Translations under genes and position numbers: made by a program
The notes under the pieces: model-generated
Databases searched by the model: none
What the model was told of the DNA's origin: nothing
The model's input: only the letters and a program-made list of their open reading frames with translations
Source: Physcomitrium patens
Taxonomy: Eukaryota > Streptophyta > Bryopsida > Funariales > Funariaceae
Direction of reading: 5' to 3'
Length of the DNA stretch: 64,000 nt
Assembly (NCBI RefSeq): GCF_000002425.4
Contig: NC_037271.1
Location: 13,331,869 to 13,395,868, forward strand
Part shown: positions 1 to 13,195 of the stretch, one piece after another
How the letters are laid out: each line of letters begins with the position of its first letter
Numbering within the stretch: position 1 is the first letter of the stretch

Positions 1-14
1 CAATAAGGGAGTAC

Positions 15-2261
15 CTTGGAACCAGAACCCTTTCCAAATGGATAATAGCGCTTATCATCACCTTCAAAGAAACACATATTCTCCACAACGGCAATGCATG
101 GGACCTGCAGGGTTAAGCAAACAATGCACCTGTTAAAGAGACTTAAAACTTAAGGTTTACGGTCCAGTACCCCTATTATCAGATCTAATGCACAGCTCCA
201 GTGGAAATTGAAATGTCAAGTAGATTAAGAAATGAGAGTGAGAATAGACCTTAAGTTTGGAGAACATGCGCACTCCCTTGGCCACATCTATGAATGCCAA
301 CTTCTGAGGTGTTGTAACAATGACGGCTGCTGTCAACGGCACCACCTGAACGACGAGAGCATAAGAGAGAGAAATCCATGTGAAATAAATATATGTCAAA
401 CAACTTAGTTGAAAGTCTGCTTACAATAGACTAACCAATTCGAACCATAGTTTGCCATTTTACCCTACATTATCATTTCACTAAGATCCTGAGGGACACA
501 CCCTAGCAACAAGTTATATTGAAGACAACCTGGCATAAGGTCAGCTGAATATCCCCTGTACCAGGCGGCATGTCAATCACCAAGTAGTCCAACTCGCCCC
601 TGCAACCATGCATTCTTCAACTTCCAGAACTTCGAAAGAGGGCTTAAAGTACAGCAATTGAACTACTCTACTAAGAAAATAAACAGTTTACAATAAAAGA
701 AAATCAAAGACGTGAACATGGAATAGGCTGGTAGCTATACCAGTCTGTAGTAGTAAGAAATTGATTGATAACTCCAGAGACCATGGGTCCCCTCATGATA
801 GCGCTGCCCTGGCCGGCATAGCCAAATGACACAAGTTTCACTCCGAGGTACTCGGTTGGAATAATCGCTCTTGTCTCCGGATTCTGCAACGACAAGACAT
901 AGATGATTCGAGATGTCCGGAGCTCGCGTAATCACACATATAGTAGCGATCCAGTTCAGTCAAAGTAATAGAGACCAGGATCGACGCTCATCCATGACTA
1001 ATCCCAAGGGCCAGGGGATCTACTTACCATTTGCAATACTTTCACTTCTGGTGACACCATAGTTGGCAGGCTGGGACCATATATGTCGGCATCGAAGATG
1101 CCAACCCTTGCACCCATTTGTGCCAGTGAATACGCAAGGTTTACTGCCACTGTGGACTTCCCAACTCCACCCTGCACAAAAACAATATGAAAAGCAAACT
1201 CTGGACTCTAAAGTATAGAGCTTGTAGGGTTGATCACGTTGCAGGGTTTCGCGAGCAAGGACATATACTGTGCAAGAGAAAGGAGTTGGACAAAAATAAC
1301 CATACAGGACTAGCTGCAAGTTGATTAGATGCTTTAAAGGACAGAAACAATGGAGATTTACTACTACCATGCCGAAACTATGTAAGGGCAGTGTTCAGGG
1401 CACCTTGCAACTTGAAACCGCCACAATGTTTGAGACTTTCTTCAGACCAGCAGGGACATCATCTGCGATAAGAGGCTTGGCAGGTTGTGCAGTCATTTTT
1501 ACATTAACCCCCTTGACCCACGGTATTGCTGAGACTTTCTCCTTGGCTTGTTGCTCAAACTGTTCCAGACAAGATCGATTAGGCGAGCATGAATATGAAT
1601 ATCCACATCGACATATGAAATTCATTCGGGGTAGATTATGACACGAGGCATTACTGCATTGTCGCCTGGGATACAAATCTTCAAGCAGAAAAGCCTACCA
1701 TGTCCTTCACTGGGCAAGCGGGCGTCGTGAGCTCCAGCTGAAACGAGACCTGAAACCGAACAAACGATTGTTCATTCCAGTTCCAACACAGCCGCACTTG
1801 TGCGTATGAAATTTGATGATCAGCGAATAGGATGAAATCTAGAATATGTGATTACCTCGCCGGTGGATTCATCAACAGTCAGTTCCTTGACAAACCCACA
1901 TGTAACAATGTCCGTCCCAAAATCGGGGTCGATAATTTGTGACAAAGCGCCGAGAACATCCTTCTTCGCGGTTTCTAGGGACAACCCTGTTGAGGCTGGA
2001 GAGTCTATCAACCCCCCAAACTAGTCAATAGACGAAACCTGGTGTGTATGTGTCAGTGTATTTAAAAACAAATATACAGTGCAAAGGGAAAAATTATCAG
2101 CAGCTTACCTTGAACATTTGTAACAGTAGGTTCACTCCTGCTCATTGCCAAAACAAGTGATTCTTTCCTGTGAGAAGAATTCTTCAGAACCGGGATTTTG
2201 AGTGACCTTGATCTGCAATAACACGAGTCAAATAAATAAATCAATCAATAATGAACAAACA

Positions 2262-2295
<34 letters not shown>

Positions 2296-2952
2296 AAGAG
2301 AGAGCAAAAATTGGGTATTCAATCATCTACAATCGATTCGACCACGTTTAAGAGTGAATTTAATACCCTATCTAAAACACCATGATAACCTCGACAAATG
2401 CCCATATCCCACTAAATGCACAACAATAGGGTTTAAGAAAATCTACCACCCCACACTACCTCGAGTCGCATCTTCTTTCTACTCTTCTAACTAAACAAAT
2501 TACAAACTAGTTGTAACTCAGCGTGTAAGATCACAAGCACTTCACCAGCATCAGAAATGGGTACTCAATTCGATTCGCCCAACCCTCAAGCGCTTCTCAG
2601 CTGGAAAAAAACACTTCAATCCGTGAACACGAGAGCTAGAATTTCATTCACTACAGCGTCGCCGGAGATTCCCTTGTAGACGGTGCTCATTCGTTTTGCT
2701 GTCTCATTCCATCCACGATATCACGCAGTTCCGATAGCGTAGAATTCAGAAGTAGAAGCAACAAACCAACAAGCGACCAAGGTACACATACCTGTATGCT
2801 AAGCTACCGCATTTGAGGCGGCTTCCTCCGAGGGCAGCAACAGCCTGCACCCTAACCCCAAAGCCTCCAACTGCGACCTCCATGGACTTGTGCACGGCTC
2901 TGGAGAGTTCAGATGGACTCTGCAACCGCGCAGTTGCTGTTGCTGTTGCCAT
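15..2952 (-). CDS. HCF101: HCF101, chloroplast Mrp/Nbp35-type P-loop Fe-S cluster carrier; 3' end outside window
   Basis: Ten exons are read on the minus strand: 2952-2792, 2212-2109, 2004-1856, 1749-1699, 1559-1404, 1171-1028, 883-741, 599-530, 345-250 and 104-15. All have GT-AG borders and join in phase, giving 388 residues before the gene leaves the window. Residues 1 to about 95 are Ala/Ser/Arg-rich and fit a plastid transit peptide. Residues 100-188 form a MIP18/DUF59 domain ([20 protein letters not shown]). The P-loop GGVGKST is at 208-214, DADIYGPS at 234-241 and [10 protein letters not shown] at 310-319; ENMCFFEGD is in the last exon. The C-terminal DUF971 domain known in this family must lie to the left. 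In Arabidopsis the protein supplies 4Fe-4S clusters to photosystem I in the stroma. Recognition is from family motifs; the start was chosen as the first Met of the transit-peptide exon. Confidence 0.93.
2262..2306. repeat. (GA)n microsatellite in HCF101 intron 1
   Basis: An almost pure GA tract, interrupted by one C and a few extra A, lies in the first intron of HCF101, about 50 bp upstream of its second exon. On the transcribed strand it reads CT-rich. No function is implied. Confidence 0.9.
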
Positions 2953-3400
2953 CTCTCACAACACACGCTCAGCTCAAACTGCTCAAGAGCTCCGACCACA
3001 CCGCAAAACCGGAAATAAGCCCCAGAAATCTCTGATTTAACCGAGACCCCGTTCGTGTTTGAGTCCGGAGCTCAGCAACGGAGCAAAGACCACGAATTTA
3101 AAGCAGTATTTTGAATCGAGCAGGTGTTGGGGAAACTGGTGATTCTTCTTCGGCACACGCCGTCGCGCCTTCCTGAGGGAGGAAGCTGAGGCTTTGGCCT
3201 CACGCAGGGAATCAAGCGAGAGAGATGAGTGGATAACGAATGGATAATCCATCCCCCGTTCCCCTCCTTCGTTCTCTACGCTCTCTGAGGTTGTGTACTT
3301 TGGGAACGGAGTGCTCTGATAGAGTACTGGTTCGGTTCTGGTAGCGTCTGGCTTGGGGTCGTTGATTCTTGCGCGTGGACCACAAATGGGATGTAAGCAT
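2953..3400 (-). promoter_or_regulatory. Probable 5' UTR and promoter of HCF101
   Basis: This 450-bp stretch upstream of the HCF101 start codon is clearly richer in GC than the spacer to its right, and the change at about 3400 is sharp. It has no convincing coding frame. By position it should contain the transcription start and 5' UTR, but I see no clear TATA box, so the exact start is unknown. Confidence 0.5.
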
Positions 3401-3502
3401 CTATGCTATTTTTACTTTTGATTTATTTCTTCAAATATTTAATCTTATTGATATTATATAAAAAATAAATAATATTATTTTTAATTTATATTTTTATAAA
3501 TT

Positions 3503-3555
<53 letters not shown>

Positions 3556-4151
3556 CTGTTATAATAAATATTCTACTCGTATGTTTAACTATTCAACTAT
3601 GAATCATGAAAATATTTAAAATGTTTAAGGTTCAAAAGCATTGGAATTAAATTCATTTTCCCAACAACATATTTGAATTTTATTATTGAAATTTGAAAAT
3701 GATAGATGGATTCAAAGCTCTATTGTATATTTAAGGTAACTTCCAACAATTATATGGTCCTTTATTTAATTCCAAGTTGGTGCTAATATGATTCGTTTTT
3801 TCTTATAATAAACAAAACTTTCTTAGATTAATTTAGAAGACTTTATTCCCTGGGTTGTTTCTTAACACCCTTTGGCTATAAGTTTAGGCTACCAATTCTC
3901 ATCACCACTTGGTTATGAACCAAGCAGGCATGCTAAAAGTTTTTAGACATGCCTAAACTTTTCATTGGATAAATATTAATTTTAATTATCTATCCTCTAT
4001 GTTGCCTATGTGGAGGTTGATTCTTGGTGGTCAACATTTCACATCTTTTTTAAAAACTTAATAGTAATTATTCAAATCAAATTGTTTTTCAAGGATATAA
4101 TTCAAAGCAAGAAAAATAAAAAAATAAAAAAATAAAGGTAAGACATCTATA

Positions 4152-4186
<35 letters not shown>

Positions 4187-4219
4187 ATATATATATATTT
4201 ATCTATATATATATATTTA

Positions 4220-4312
<93 letters not shown>

Positions 4313-4781
4313 ATACAAGTTCTTGATTTTTTTATAAAATCAAAAGGTGTGATTTAAATATGAAAATTTGTAATTACAAGCAAATAATAACTTTGGTCTA
4401 TATATAAAGATATAAAAAACATAATAAGGCACTTACATTGGCAACAAGACCTTATCTTAATTATCTCTAGTAAGATATTATGTTTTTAAAAATAGATTAT
4501 AAAATTAATTATATATTTAAAAATATGTAAATATGTCTATTTATAAAAAATTAATTTTTTGTGTAAAAATAAAAATCATATTTACATAGAATTATTACAA
4601 CAATTTATCATGTTTATATATTCATACATTAAATATTTAAAATTCAAAGTAAAATATTAAATGTTAGTTAAATTTTAGATTATAAAAGATAAAAAAAAAA
4701 TCATTTAAAACTAATTGCTATTGTGAAGTTGTCTTCTTTAACATATATAAGTATAGTAGATATTTTAAATAAATAATATAA

Positions 4782-4817
<36 letters not shown>

Positions 4818-5419
4818 GTATCCAAAATTTTAAGTATTTCTGATAATTTACTAATAAAATAAATTCATAATACAAAGCTTAGACTTCATTTGCATGTTTT
4901 TGTTTATAAAAAATTACAATAAATATTTACATCTCCAAATTCAAAACATATACTTTTAATTTTTTGTACCTTGAAATAAATTATATTCCAGAAAAAATTA
5001 TTATGAGTATATAACTGAAAAATAAATCTACTAATTCATGAAAATAAATTTCAATAAAAATCGTTAGCAAGGTATTTTAAATATACATTAAATATCTCAA
5101 ACATGTTCATCATAGGCTATGGACTATATAAAAAATTGAAATTAACACGTGAATTATATATAAATTAATCAGTTAAGAATGAATTAAAAAAATTGTATGT
5201 GCAAAATTATGAAACTTGAATGTAAATAAATCTTACAAATAAAGGAAAAAATAAAATAAAAACAAGATAATTAAATTTTTTCTTAGTTTTGAATGATTGT
5301 TTCTGAAATATGTCTTCACAAACTTCAGGAGAATTTCATACAAACTCGTGGCCAACAGAAGGACTTGTTTCTGTTCCTAGTTTATTTCCCCATAGTTTGT
5401 TTTTGTACTACATTTATTC

Positions 5420-5450
<31 letters not shown>

Positions 5451-6526
5451 GAATTGTGAATTAGTAAAAACAAATTGTATAAAATAGGCTGAAAAATATC
5501 ATTTTTTATTTATGCAAAACACACAAACATAAATGAAAGTAAAGTATACACTCCAAGCCTCTAAATTCTTCAAAATAAAAACAAAATCATGGACCAAAAG
5601 CAGAACATGCATATAAATATTAAAAATAAAAATAGGATAAAATTTTATATTCAAATGGTTTTTAATGACCTAGCTACTGTAACTTGCAATGTAATAATTA
5701 CATTAATTAATGAGACCTAAAATTTTAACAAATTTAAAAAATACAAGAATATTGTACATATCATTTTCAGATGATGTTTCCATGTTGATATTGACTTATT
5801 TTTACTCTCAGTTGTTGCTACAATAAAATCAATATTATTTTCTTTTTTCCTCATTTATTTCTTGAACAAATACAACATATTTTTAAAAAGTAAAATTTCC
5901 TAATTAGTTCATGAAAATTAAAAGAATACACGTGAATGTATGTATATATTAATATATTTATGTAAAACTATTTCTCAGAGAAAAAAATAAATACATCTTT
6001 AATTCCATCATTAATCATTACTACTGATCACAAAGATCATATTTAATTACAAATATCCTACCTTGAATCGTTTGTTTGACTCAGTATGTCTTGTAAGACT
6101 TGCTTGGTGGATGATATCACAATTTCCTAATTACATTTTTTTAATATAAAATGAATAATATTTTATTTGATTCTTATAAATTCATTTTTTTTAAATTAAA
6201 AAGACAACTACCTTTGTCACAAATCAGAAGTATTGAAAGTTGGGCATGGTGTAATGTACTTTAGTTTTATCAGTATCAAATTGAACAATTGATTTTATAA
6301 AAAAAGTTTTTATATATATATATTTACAAGTATACCATATGAAATATTATATTTTATTGATGGAGTTTATACAAACTGTAAAAAGAAATCATAACTTCAT
6401 CACATATAGTAATAAAAAAATATGATCTTTCATATTGTATACTTGTAAATATAATGTACATTTAAAACATTGGATATGTTTTCATATCAAACAATTGACA
6501 AGCAGTACTTAAGAACAGCAATGGTG

Positions 6527-6562
<36 letters not shown>

Positions 6563-7000
6563 TTAAAAACAACATACGGCTTGTAGCACTTTGAATATGT
6601 TATAATCTTTTTACATTAATTTAAACACACCTGAGTGTCACGAAGGTGTTGTATTCTCAAGGTTTTTACATAAACACTTCATTATCAAATTCAAAAAAAT
6701 GAAAAATAGCATTATTATAATACAAACATTCAATCAAAAAAGGAAAAACCGTAATTATATAAAATAACACACTTGATAGCACACCAATTATATATAAGAG
6801 CATGTTAACTGGACCTTACTTTTTACTAAATTTATCTACCCGTGATGAAGAGTGTGGTAATCACAATGAATATGGTTGGTTTTTATTGGTTGCAGATCCA
6901 ATGGTAGAGAAATGAATCTAGAGGTAATTTTTACTTTTCATGATGGTTAGGATAGGTGGGTCGATTTAGTAAAAACTTGGGACTACTTAACATTCTTGTG
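3401..7000. other. AT-rich intergenic spacer with TA/CA microsatellites, no gene seen
   Basis: About 3.6 kb of strongly AT-rich DNA without a supportable reading frame. It contains (TA)n tracts near 3503-3538 (running into GA), 4150-4250, 4283-4308, 4785-4814, 5420-5445 and 6532-6560, plus a (CA)n run at about 4256-4280. No retroelement domain or LTR pair could be recognised; old degraded repeats are possible. Confidence 0.75.
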
Positions 7001-7189
7001 TACATATATATATATATATATCTGTGTCTCTGTATGGAGAAAGAGAAATCCAATCAATACTTTTTAAATTGAAAAAAATAAAAAATGAACAACAAGAATT
7101 GCATGATATACCCAAACTAAACATCCAGGCTTGAGATGACCTGGATGAATGGTGGACGTAATTCATCACCCAACATTCGTTACTAAAAT

Positions 7190-7320
7190 CCTGCTGCGGA
7201 TGGGTGTGAAGGCGTCACAAGCGCGGGACGGCGGCAGCGGCAACGGTAAGGAGCGGCAGAGGGCGGCAGAAGGCGGCAAAGAAGCGGCGGAGGGCGGCAG
7301 GGAGGAACAAGGTACAGGCA
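7190..7320. repeat. GC-rich imperfect GGCGGCAGA-type repeats
   Basis: Purine-rich imperfect repeats of GCGGCAG/AGGCGGC appear abruptly within AT-rich DNA, about 650 bp upstream of the HPR1 start codon. One frame stays open across them (Gly/Glu/Ala-rich), but its composition follows the repeat, so it is not called as a gene. Confidence 0.6.
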
Positions 7321-7616
7321 CAGCAGCCTAACATATTTCCACGAGGCTGGCCGCGCCAGGAAGCACAGGCTCGTCGCACATGATCGGAGAATCAGCGTCA
7401 CGGACTCATCACCCTCTGCATGCGGAGGAGGAGGAGCGCACACACTCACACACTAACACTCACACACAATCTGACGAAGGAAGAAAGGCTGCGGCGGACA
7501 GAATCCCTGCGCCAATCCATGGAACAGATCGATAGATAGATAACTTAGATGCATGCATCCCCTTTCCTCCCTCCCCTTGCGGCGATCTCACCTGTTTGGG
7601 TAGCGGCATGACAAGG

Positions 7617-7653
7617 CCTGGCTGGCTGGCTGGCTGGCTGGGCTGGGCTGGGC
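7617..7653. repeat. (GGCT)n / (GGGCT)n short tandem repeat
   Basis: Several GGCT units are followed by GGGCT units in the HPR1 upstream region, ending in GGGCCC. This is a simple tandem repeat about 300 bp upstream of the start codon. Confidence 0.85.
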
Positions 7654-7657
7654 CCCA

Positions 7658-7664
7658 GATAAGG
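7658..7664 (+). promoter_or_regulatory. I-box-like GATAAGG element upstream of HPR1
   Basis: GATAAGG matches the plant I-box consensus GATAAGR, found in many light-regulated promoters. It lies about 275 bp upstream of the HPR1 ATG, and HPR1 is light-induced in other plants. A 7-bp match can occur by chance, so this is suggestive only. Confidence 0.35.
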
Positions 7665-7937
7665 CTCCTCTTGGTCTGCGCACGCTCCCTACCCATCTTT
7701 AAATTTCAGGCACAAGTTTTTTCCTGGATGGATGTATGCCGATGCAGAAATTGTGGACGGAGAGAGGTGGGCTTTTGGTAAGGCTTTTAAGTGTGAGCAG
7801 TGGCCAATCGGTAGGGGCATTCTCGGCGAACTGATTTGTTGGGCACTCGCGTATTCCTGCAGCTGGGTGTTTTCTGCGAGAATTTGCGAGAACCCGTGAG
7901 AATTTGTGCGCAGTTAGGGAGGCGTGGGTGATCAGCG

Positions 7938-10900
7938 ATGGCGAGGAAGCTCGCAGTGCAGGTATACAATGCGGGAGGTCACTTGCGCGTGGTCAGCACC
8001 AAGCCTATGCCGGGTAACCAATGGATTCAAGCGCTCACTAGCGTCGGCTGCCGTGTTGAGGCGAGTCACTCATTGCCTCCTACTCTTTTACGATTCGGTC
8101 GTTGGTTGCATCTTTGAGTGGGATTTTTTTTCCGGAATTTGGAGGACTCGTGGAGAGAATGGGTTGTGCGGGTATGGAGTAGGGGAGTTTGTCGATTGGT
8201 CCGTAGTTGTCTGTAGACTCTGTAGTTGTTCAATTGGATGGAGCGCTGTCTTGTAGAGTAAATTGGTTTGCTTCCTCCCTTGCTACAGTGAATTGATTGT
8301 TTGGCTGAGTTCCGGACATTACAATGGTTGAGACGATGCAGTATTCAAAAATTTAGTCAGCCTCTTAACTATAATGAGAGGTCGGCGCTGGTCCCGAGGC
8401 CTAATAGCTGTGGCAGCTTAATCGCTCTAACCCCAATTACACCGGGGTTAAAGAAATAGCCATGGCTTATGTCACGGTATCTTACATCCAAATTGTTTAT
8501 ACATGGAATTCAACCCTTCGCAGGTTTTTTTTTGTTTTTGTTTTATTTTTATTTTTTAGTGTTCTGTGGAATCAACGCTTGTAAGGTACCGAGTCTCAAA
8601 TAGGCGGGCAGTTAAAGCTCTGAACTATTGAATGGAAAGCGCCAGTGTCTTCCCAGGTCATTGGTCAACCATCTTCTCCTGTTGTGGATGGCGATCCAGG
8701 GTGAGTAATTCGTGTAGGCTGTTGAATTCTAAGGTTTGAATCTGCTTCTAACTCCGCGTAATTCTGTGAAATACAGGTGTGCGTAGAGAACAAGACCATA
8801 CTCAGTGTGGATGATATCCTCTCTCTCATTGGAACCAAATGCGACGGCGTTATTGGGCAGGTAGGCTAAGATCTGCACTGTCACCAAAGTGCTTTCGAAT
8901 CTACTGTGTTGTCGACTGAAGTCTAGTCCAGGTACCTGCTCCGGGTAGTAGTTTAATCGATGCCATTTGTATGCAGTTGACAGAGGACTGGGGTGACGTT
9001 CTCTTCGCGGCCCTGAAGAAGGCTGGTGGACATGCCTATAGCAATATGGCAGTCGGTTACAACAACGTGGACGTAGAGGCTGCTACTCGACATGGCATTG
9101 CCGTTGGAAATACCCCGGTATGTATCGCAGATATGAGACCACCTGTTTCTTTAAAAAGATCTGCAGAATATGAGTAGGATAGTCAACATGTTTTGGAAAG
9201 AAACGAGGAAGCTGAAGAGCTCTGGAGAGGACATGAACATATTGGAAGTCATTTGCAGGGTGTGCTCACGGAGACGACGGCGGAGCTGGCAGCAGCTTTG
9301 ACTCTCTCGGCAGCCCGGCGCGTTGTCGAAGCTGATGATTTCATGCGTGCTGGCAAATACGAAGGCTGGCTTCCTACTCTGTAAGTGCTCTGTATTTTCA
9401 CGCTCTTATATTCAGAAAAGAGATCGGCTTTGTTTTTTTGAATTCATCTTTATATTTATTTACTTCGTCGATGTGAAATTGAGTTAATGATGGCTGAATG
9501 CTGCAGGTTTGTTGGAAACTTACTCAAAGGTCAAACGGTGGGCATTATTGGAGCTGGGAGAATTGGAACTGCATATGCACGCATGATGGTATGCTTCACC
9601 TTAGCAACCACGGGTTTTCTTGTACAATGCTATCATAACTGCAACTCAGTTCTTCTCTTTGAACCTGCTTTACATCGATTGTCTCTTACTTTTCTCCCGT
9701 AGGTTGAGGGTTTCAAGATGAATGTCATCTACTACGACCTGTATCAGTCGACAAGATTAGAGAAGTTTGTCACGGGTAAGTACCCCAAACTTTTTGAGAT
9801 CGTGATTCCGTATCTTTCCTGTGTTTTTTCTGTGCTCAAATCCAATCAGCCTGTCTGTTTATGTCAGAAGATGTGGAATTGCACATGTAAAAGGCATTTG
9901 ATCTTCCCATTTTCAGAACCGCTTACAAAGGCATAATCTCAATTCAAATCACGTGGTGTTTTGCAGCATACGGCGAATTCCTTAAAACTCAGGGAGAGGC
10001 ACCTGTACATTGGCGCAGAGCATCAAGCCCGGAGGATGTACTGAGGGAGGCTGACGTTGTATGACCCTACTCGAGCTACTTCTTTTATTTATTAGGATTA
10101 AGATTATGAAACTTTGCCAGTTCTTTTTGGTGTGCCTTAATGCACTTTGGATATAGTCTACCATCTTTGAGAATCTTACGTGGCTTTTCGTTTCTTGCTC
10201 ATTTTTGGTCTTGGAATGTAGATAAGTCTGCATCCTGTTCTGGACAAGACGACTTATCACCTCATCAACAAAGACAGACTGGCTTTAATGAAAAAGGTTT
10301 CGTCATGCATCCTTTATTCGCATTTGATTTTACCCGAGTTTAATAATGATTTTGTTGCAACCGTGGCGTTGATGAGGTTACGCTTGAAAATGTGAGTATA
10401 TGTTCTCGCATTTTTCTGCAGCCTGAATAATAGTAAGCCTTGAAGTTCATGTGATGAGTCGTGTAGAAGACTAGTAGCGAAATTTTGAGAATTTAGCGCG
10501 ATCATTGGGTTTCATGTTCTCACATGCTCGTTTTCTAAAATGCAAATTCTAATGGAGGACTTGTATGGTTGAAACAGGAGGCCGTCTTGGTAAATGCTAG
10601 CCGAGGTCCCGTGATTGACGAAGTAGCTTTGGTGGAGCATCTCAAAGCTAACCCCATGTTCCGTGTTGGACTGGATGTTTTCGAGGTACTAGCCTCCACT
10701 TCCACAAGAATATGATTCGAAGAAATCGAAGTATTCAGTATATGCTTTGTGAAAGATTAACGACAGCCTCTGCTAGATATGTTCGGAAGAGTCGAACTAT
10801 TTCGTTGACAGCAAGTTACGCTTGTGCTGAGCCTGACAGAGTTGTTTAACGACGAATCGGGAAACTTAAGTGTGGTAATGATCTGCAGGACGAACCTTAC

Positions 10901-11000
10901 ATGAAGCCTGGCCTTGGGGACCTTCCAAATGCTGTGGTCGTTCCTCACATTGCCTCTGCCTCTAAGGTACATTCTCTGATTTATCGGTTTCACCTTTTCT

Positions 11001-11037
<37 letters not shown>

Positions 11038-11689
11038 CTGCTGTTGATGCATTTGTCTGATGAGACTCTACATCTTCAGTAATTTGGGGTACCGCTAATT
11101 CCTCGTTTTGAACCGTGAACAGTGGACGAGAGAAGGCATGGCAACACTTGCTGCCCAGAATGTTGCGGTAAGTTCACCTTTGCTATCTCCGTTCTAGAAG
11201 CCGTGACCACTTTCATACATCAATACGATAACTTGAAAATGTATTAGCAATGGTGTTGTAGTGATTGATGATGGATGGGTTCCTGTTCTATGCAGGCGAA
11301 GTTGAAGGGATATCCAGTGTGGCCCAACTCCAACAACATTGAGCCCTTCCTCGACGAGAGCAAACCAGCGCCAGCTGCTGCCCCAAGTATTGTTAACGCT
11401 AAAGCTCTTGGTATGTAACCATGACGTTTGTTTATTAATGAGTCACGTAATGATTATACTTCCTTCGGTGTTGATGACGGTCTTTATCAGATCTCTGCCA
11501 CTGCTTTACAGTTAATATAAACAAGTTGATACTTTCCATGTTTCTGTTAGATCAATCAAATATTTACACACACAAGCTTCGATAGACCACTTCAAAAGTA
11601 ACTGAATTGACTAATCATGTTATTACTGTCATTTGTGTTGGAATAATTTAGGTCTTCCAACTGGGGACGGAAGCAAATCAAGACTGTAA
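7938..11689 (+). CDS. HPR1: Peroxisomal NADH-dependent hydroxypyruvate reductase (glycerate dehydrogenase)
   Basis: Thirteen exons join in phase into 391 residues: 7938-8060, 8777-8860, 8977-9117, 9259-9380, 9507-9588, 9703-9775, 9967-10058, 10222-10296, 10578-10685, 10889-10966, 11123-11167, 11296-11410 and 11652-11689. The enzyme reduces hydroxypyruvate to D-glycerate in photorespiration and belongs to the D-2-hydroxyacid dehydrogenases. The dinucleotide-binding motif GAGRIG is at 172-177. The catalytic Arg-Glu-His triad fits R273 (NASRGPVID), E302 (DEPYMKPG) and H320 (PHIASAS). The C-terminus is Ser-Arg-Leu, a type-1 peroxisomal targeting signal. The length is close to the usual 380-390 residues of plant HPR1. 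The start codon opens a segment that matches the family N-terminus (VYNAGGHLRVVSTKPMPG). The first intron appears to use a GC donor; the others are GT-AG. Confidence 0.96.
8061..8776 (+). other. HPR1 intron 1, GC-AG type
   Basis: Exon 1 must end with the codons for Cys-Arg-Val-Glu to match the family, and the next bases are GCGAGT, so the donor reads AG|GCGAGT. This is the usual context of the rare GC-AG introns. The acceptor is TACAG before GTGTGCGTA. Nearby GT dinucleotides would delete the conserved Val-Glu or break the frame. Confidence 0.8.
11003..11037. repeat. Poly-T tract (35 T) in HPR1 intron 10
   Basis: An uninterrupted run of about 35 T lies 36 bp after the exon 10 donor. Its length is probably polymorphic and prone to sequencing error. 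Confidence 0.9.
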
Positions 11690-12901
11690 ACATGGGTGCG
11701 GTTTCCAGAAGAAGACTCCGAAATCTCCAGAAGATCTCATGATATGCTTCAGTGTGTGCAAGCACAATCGTAATGTGAACTTGCCTGTATGTAGGCTGAG
11801 TTTGCTGACTTCAAGGTTAACATCGAGCTGCAGGATTTTTCGGTAGTATTTCATTCTTGCTGGTTTGATCATTTACTGACCACAAGCCTACTGTTAGTGT
11901 ACATTACAGAAGGCGTAAGAGATATGACCTTCCCTACTCTTTTAGATTTCATTTTGATATGTTTTCCCAGAAGCTCGTAGCAGCTCAGTACCTCGTGAGA
12001 TATCTGATACAGTGAGATTGTATTTATTTTGTTTAATAACATCCAAGTTAAGCTGTTTTACCAATGTCTTTGATGGTTTTGTGGCTAGTGAATCGAAATT
12101 TAAAGACTGTTCAAATTGCCTCATTTCATCAGTCTTCTAGATTGTGTGCAAGAATGTCTATAATGTAATCAGCTATTACATAATAGATATAACTTTTTAT
12201 CATGGTATAGCGAATACTCTAAAAGACAGTTGTTCCAGCATGTACCAATCTGACGAAAAACATGCGTACTGCATACTGCTAGTTACAGATTTGATGTGAA
12301 GACGAGTCTGACGATGGGAATTTAAAAAATAAAAATAAAAAATGCTTTACACTCAACTGATGTGGTCATTTCCAAACCATCACAGATGGATGACTCCAAT
12401 TTAAAATTGCATATGGAAAACTTTCCTTCATATTCTTTTCCAGGAGGGCTGAAGATGATTGTGTAAATAAATACATCAACAATCTAGATATTCAATTGAC
12501 CAACTATCTTTGTTATTGATGTAAATGGCAATCAACTCCATTATGACTACTTATTTAATGAGATGGTTTTATAAGATTAGAGTCTTGAATCTATCATGTA
12601 CATGACAAAAAGCTAAAAAACTTACACAAATTTATTTGAGATTAATAATTTATTTTATTTATAAAATGCAGAGATACAAATAATTGTATGTAGTTATTTG
12701 CACAAGATATTCTTTAAATTTAGATAATATACTACTATAACTTCAAGTATTTATACTTCTAGTATTAATATAGGAAAATAGTTCAACATTTTAACATCAT
12801 CTTTTGTCTTCCAATGGTCCAAGATTTGGAACAAAACTTTTTCAAAAAATGAATTTGATTTACTTTGGTTTCATTAATTTTTAAAATTATTTTAATTTTA
12901 A

Positions 12902-12943
<42 letters not shown>

Positions 12944-13195
12944 AAAACCATAACAAAAATTATGAATGTATACATTAAAAAAATTAATGAAATTTCTTGT
13001 ATATGTTAAAAAAATTAGAATAAGGATATGCTCTACCATGTTTAGAATATGTAATATGTATATTTTGATTCATTTCATGAGTTCTCATTTTACATCATCT
13101 CCAAAACCAAAACTTCCTAAAATCAACTTTGCTTTACTAAGCAGGGGAGCTTTGGAAGACTTTTGTAGCGTTGGAATATCTTAAACGGCGTCACG
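11690..13195. other. HPR1 3' flank and AT-rich spacer, no gene seen
   Basis: The first few hundred bases probably hold the HPR1 3' UTR. After about 12,300 the sequence is AT-rich with a (TA)n run at about 12,907-12,936. I found no coding frame with recognisable content and no LTR. Confidence 0.7.

Noticed and set aside
1321..1641. Plus-strand open frame of 106 codons within HCF101
   Set aside because: It is antisense to the conserved HCF101 exon 5 and reads no known motif.
2746..3400. Several minus- and plus-strand open frames near the HCF101 start
   Set aside because: Only one frame leads by splicing into the HCF101 domains; the others are shadows or 5' UTR frames.
2262..6560. CRISPR-like or satellite array
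   Set aside because: Repeats here are simple GA, TA and CA microsatellites without spacers or longer units.
7149..7331. Gly/Ala/Glu-rich open frame of 60 codons
   Set aside because: Its composition follows the GGCGGCAGA repeats and it has no domain or supporting context.
7924..8256. Plus-strand open frame of 110 codons overlapping HPR1 exon 1
   Set aside because: It is in a different frame from the recognisable HPR1 N-terminus and runs into intron 1.
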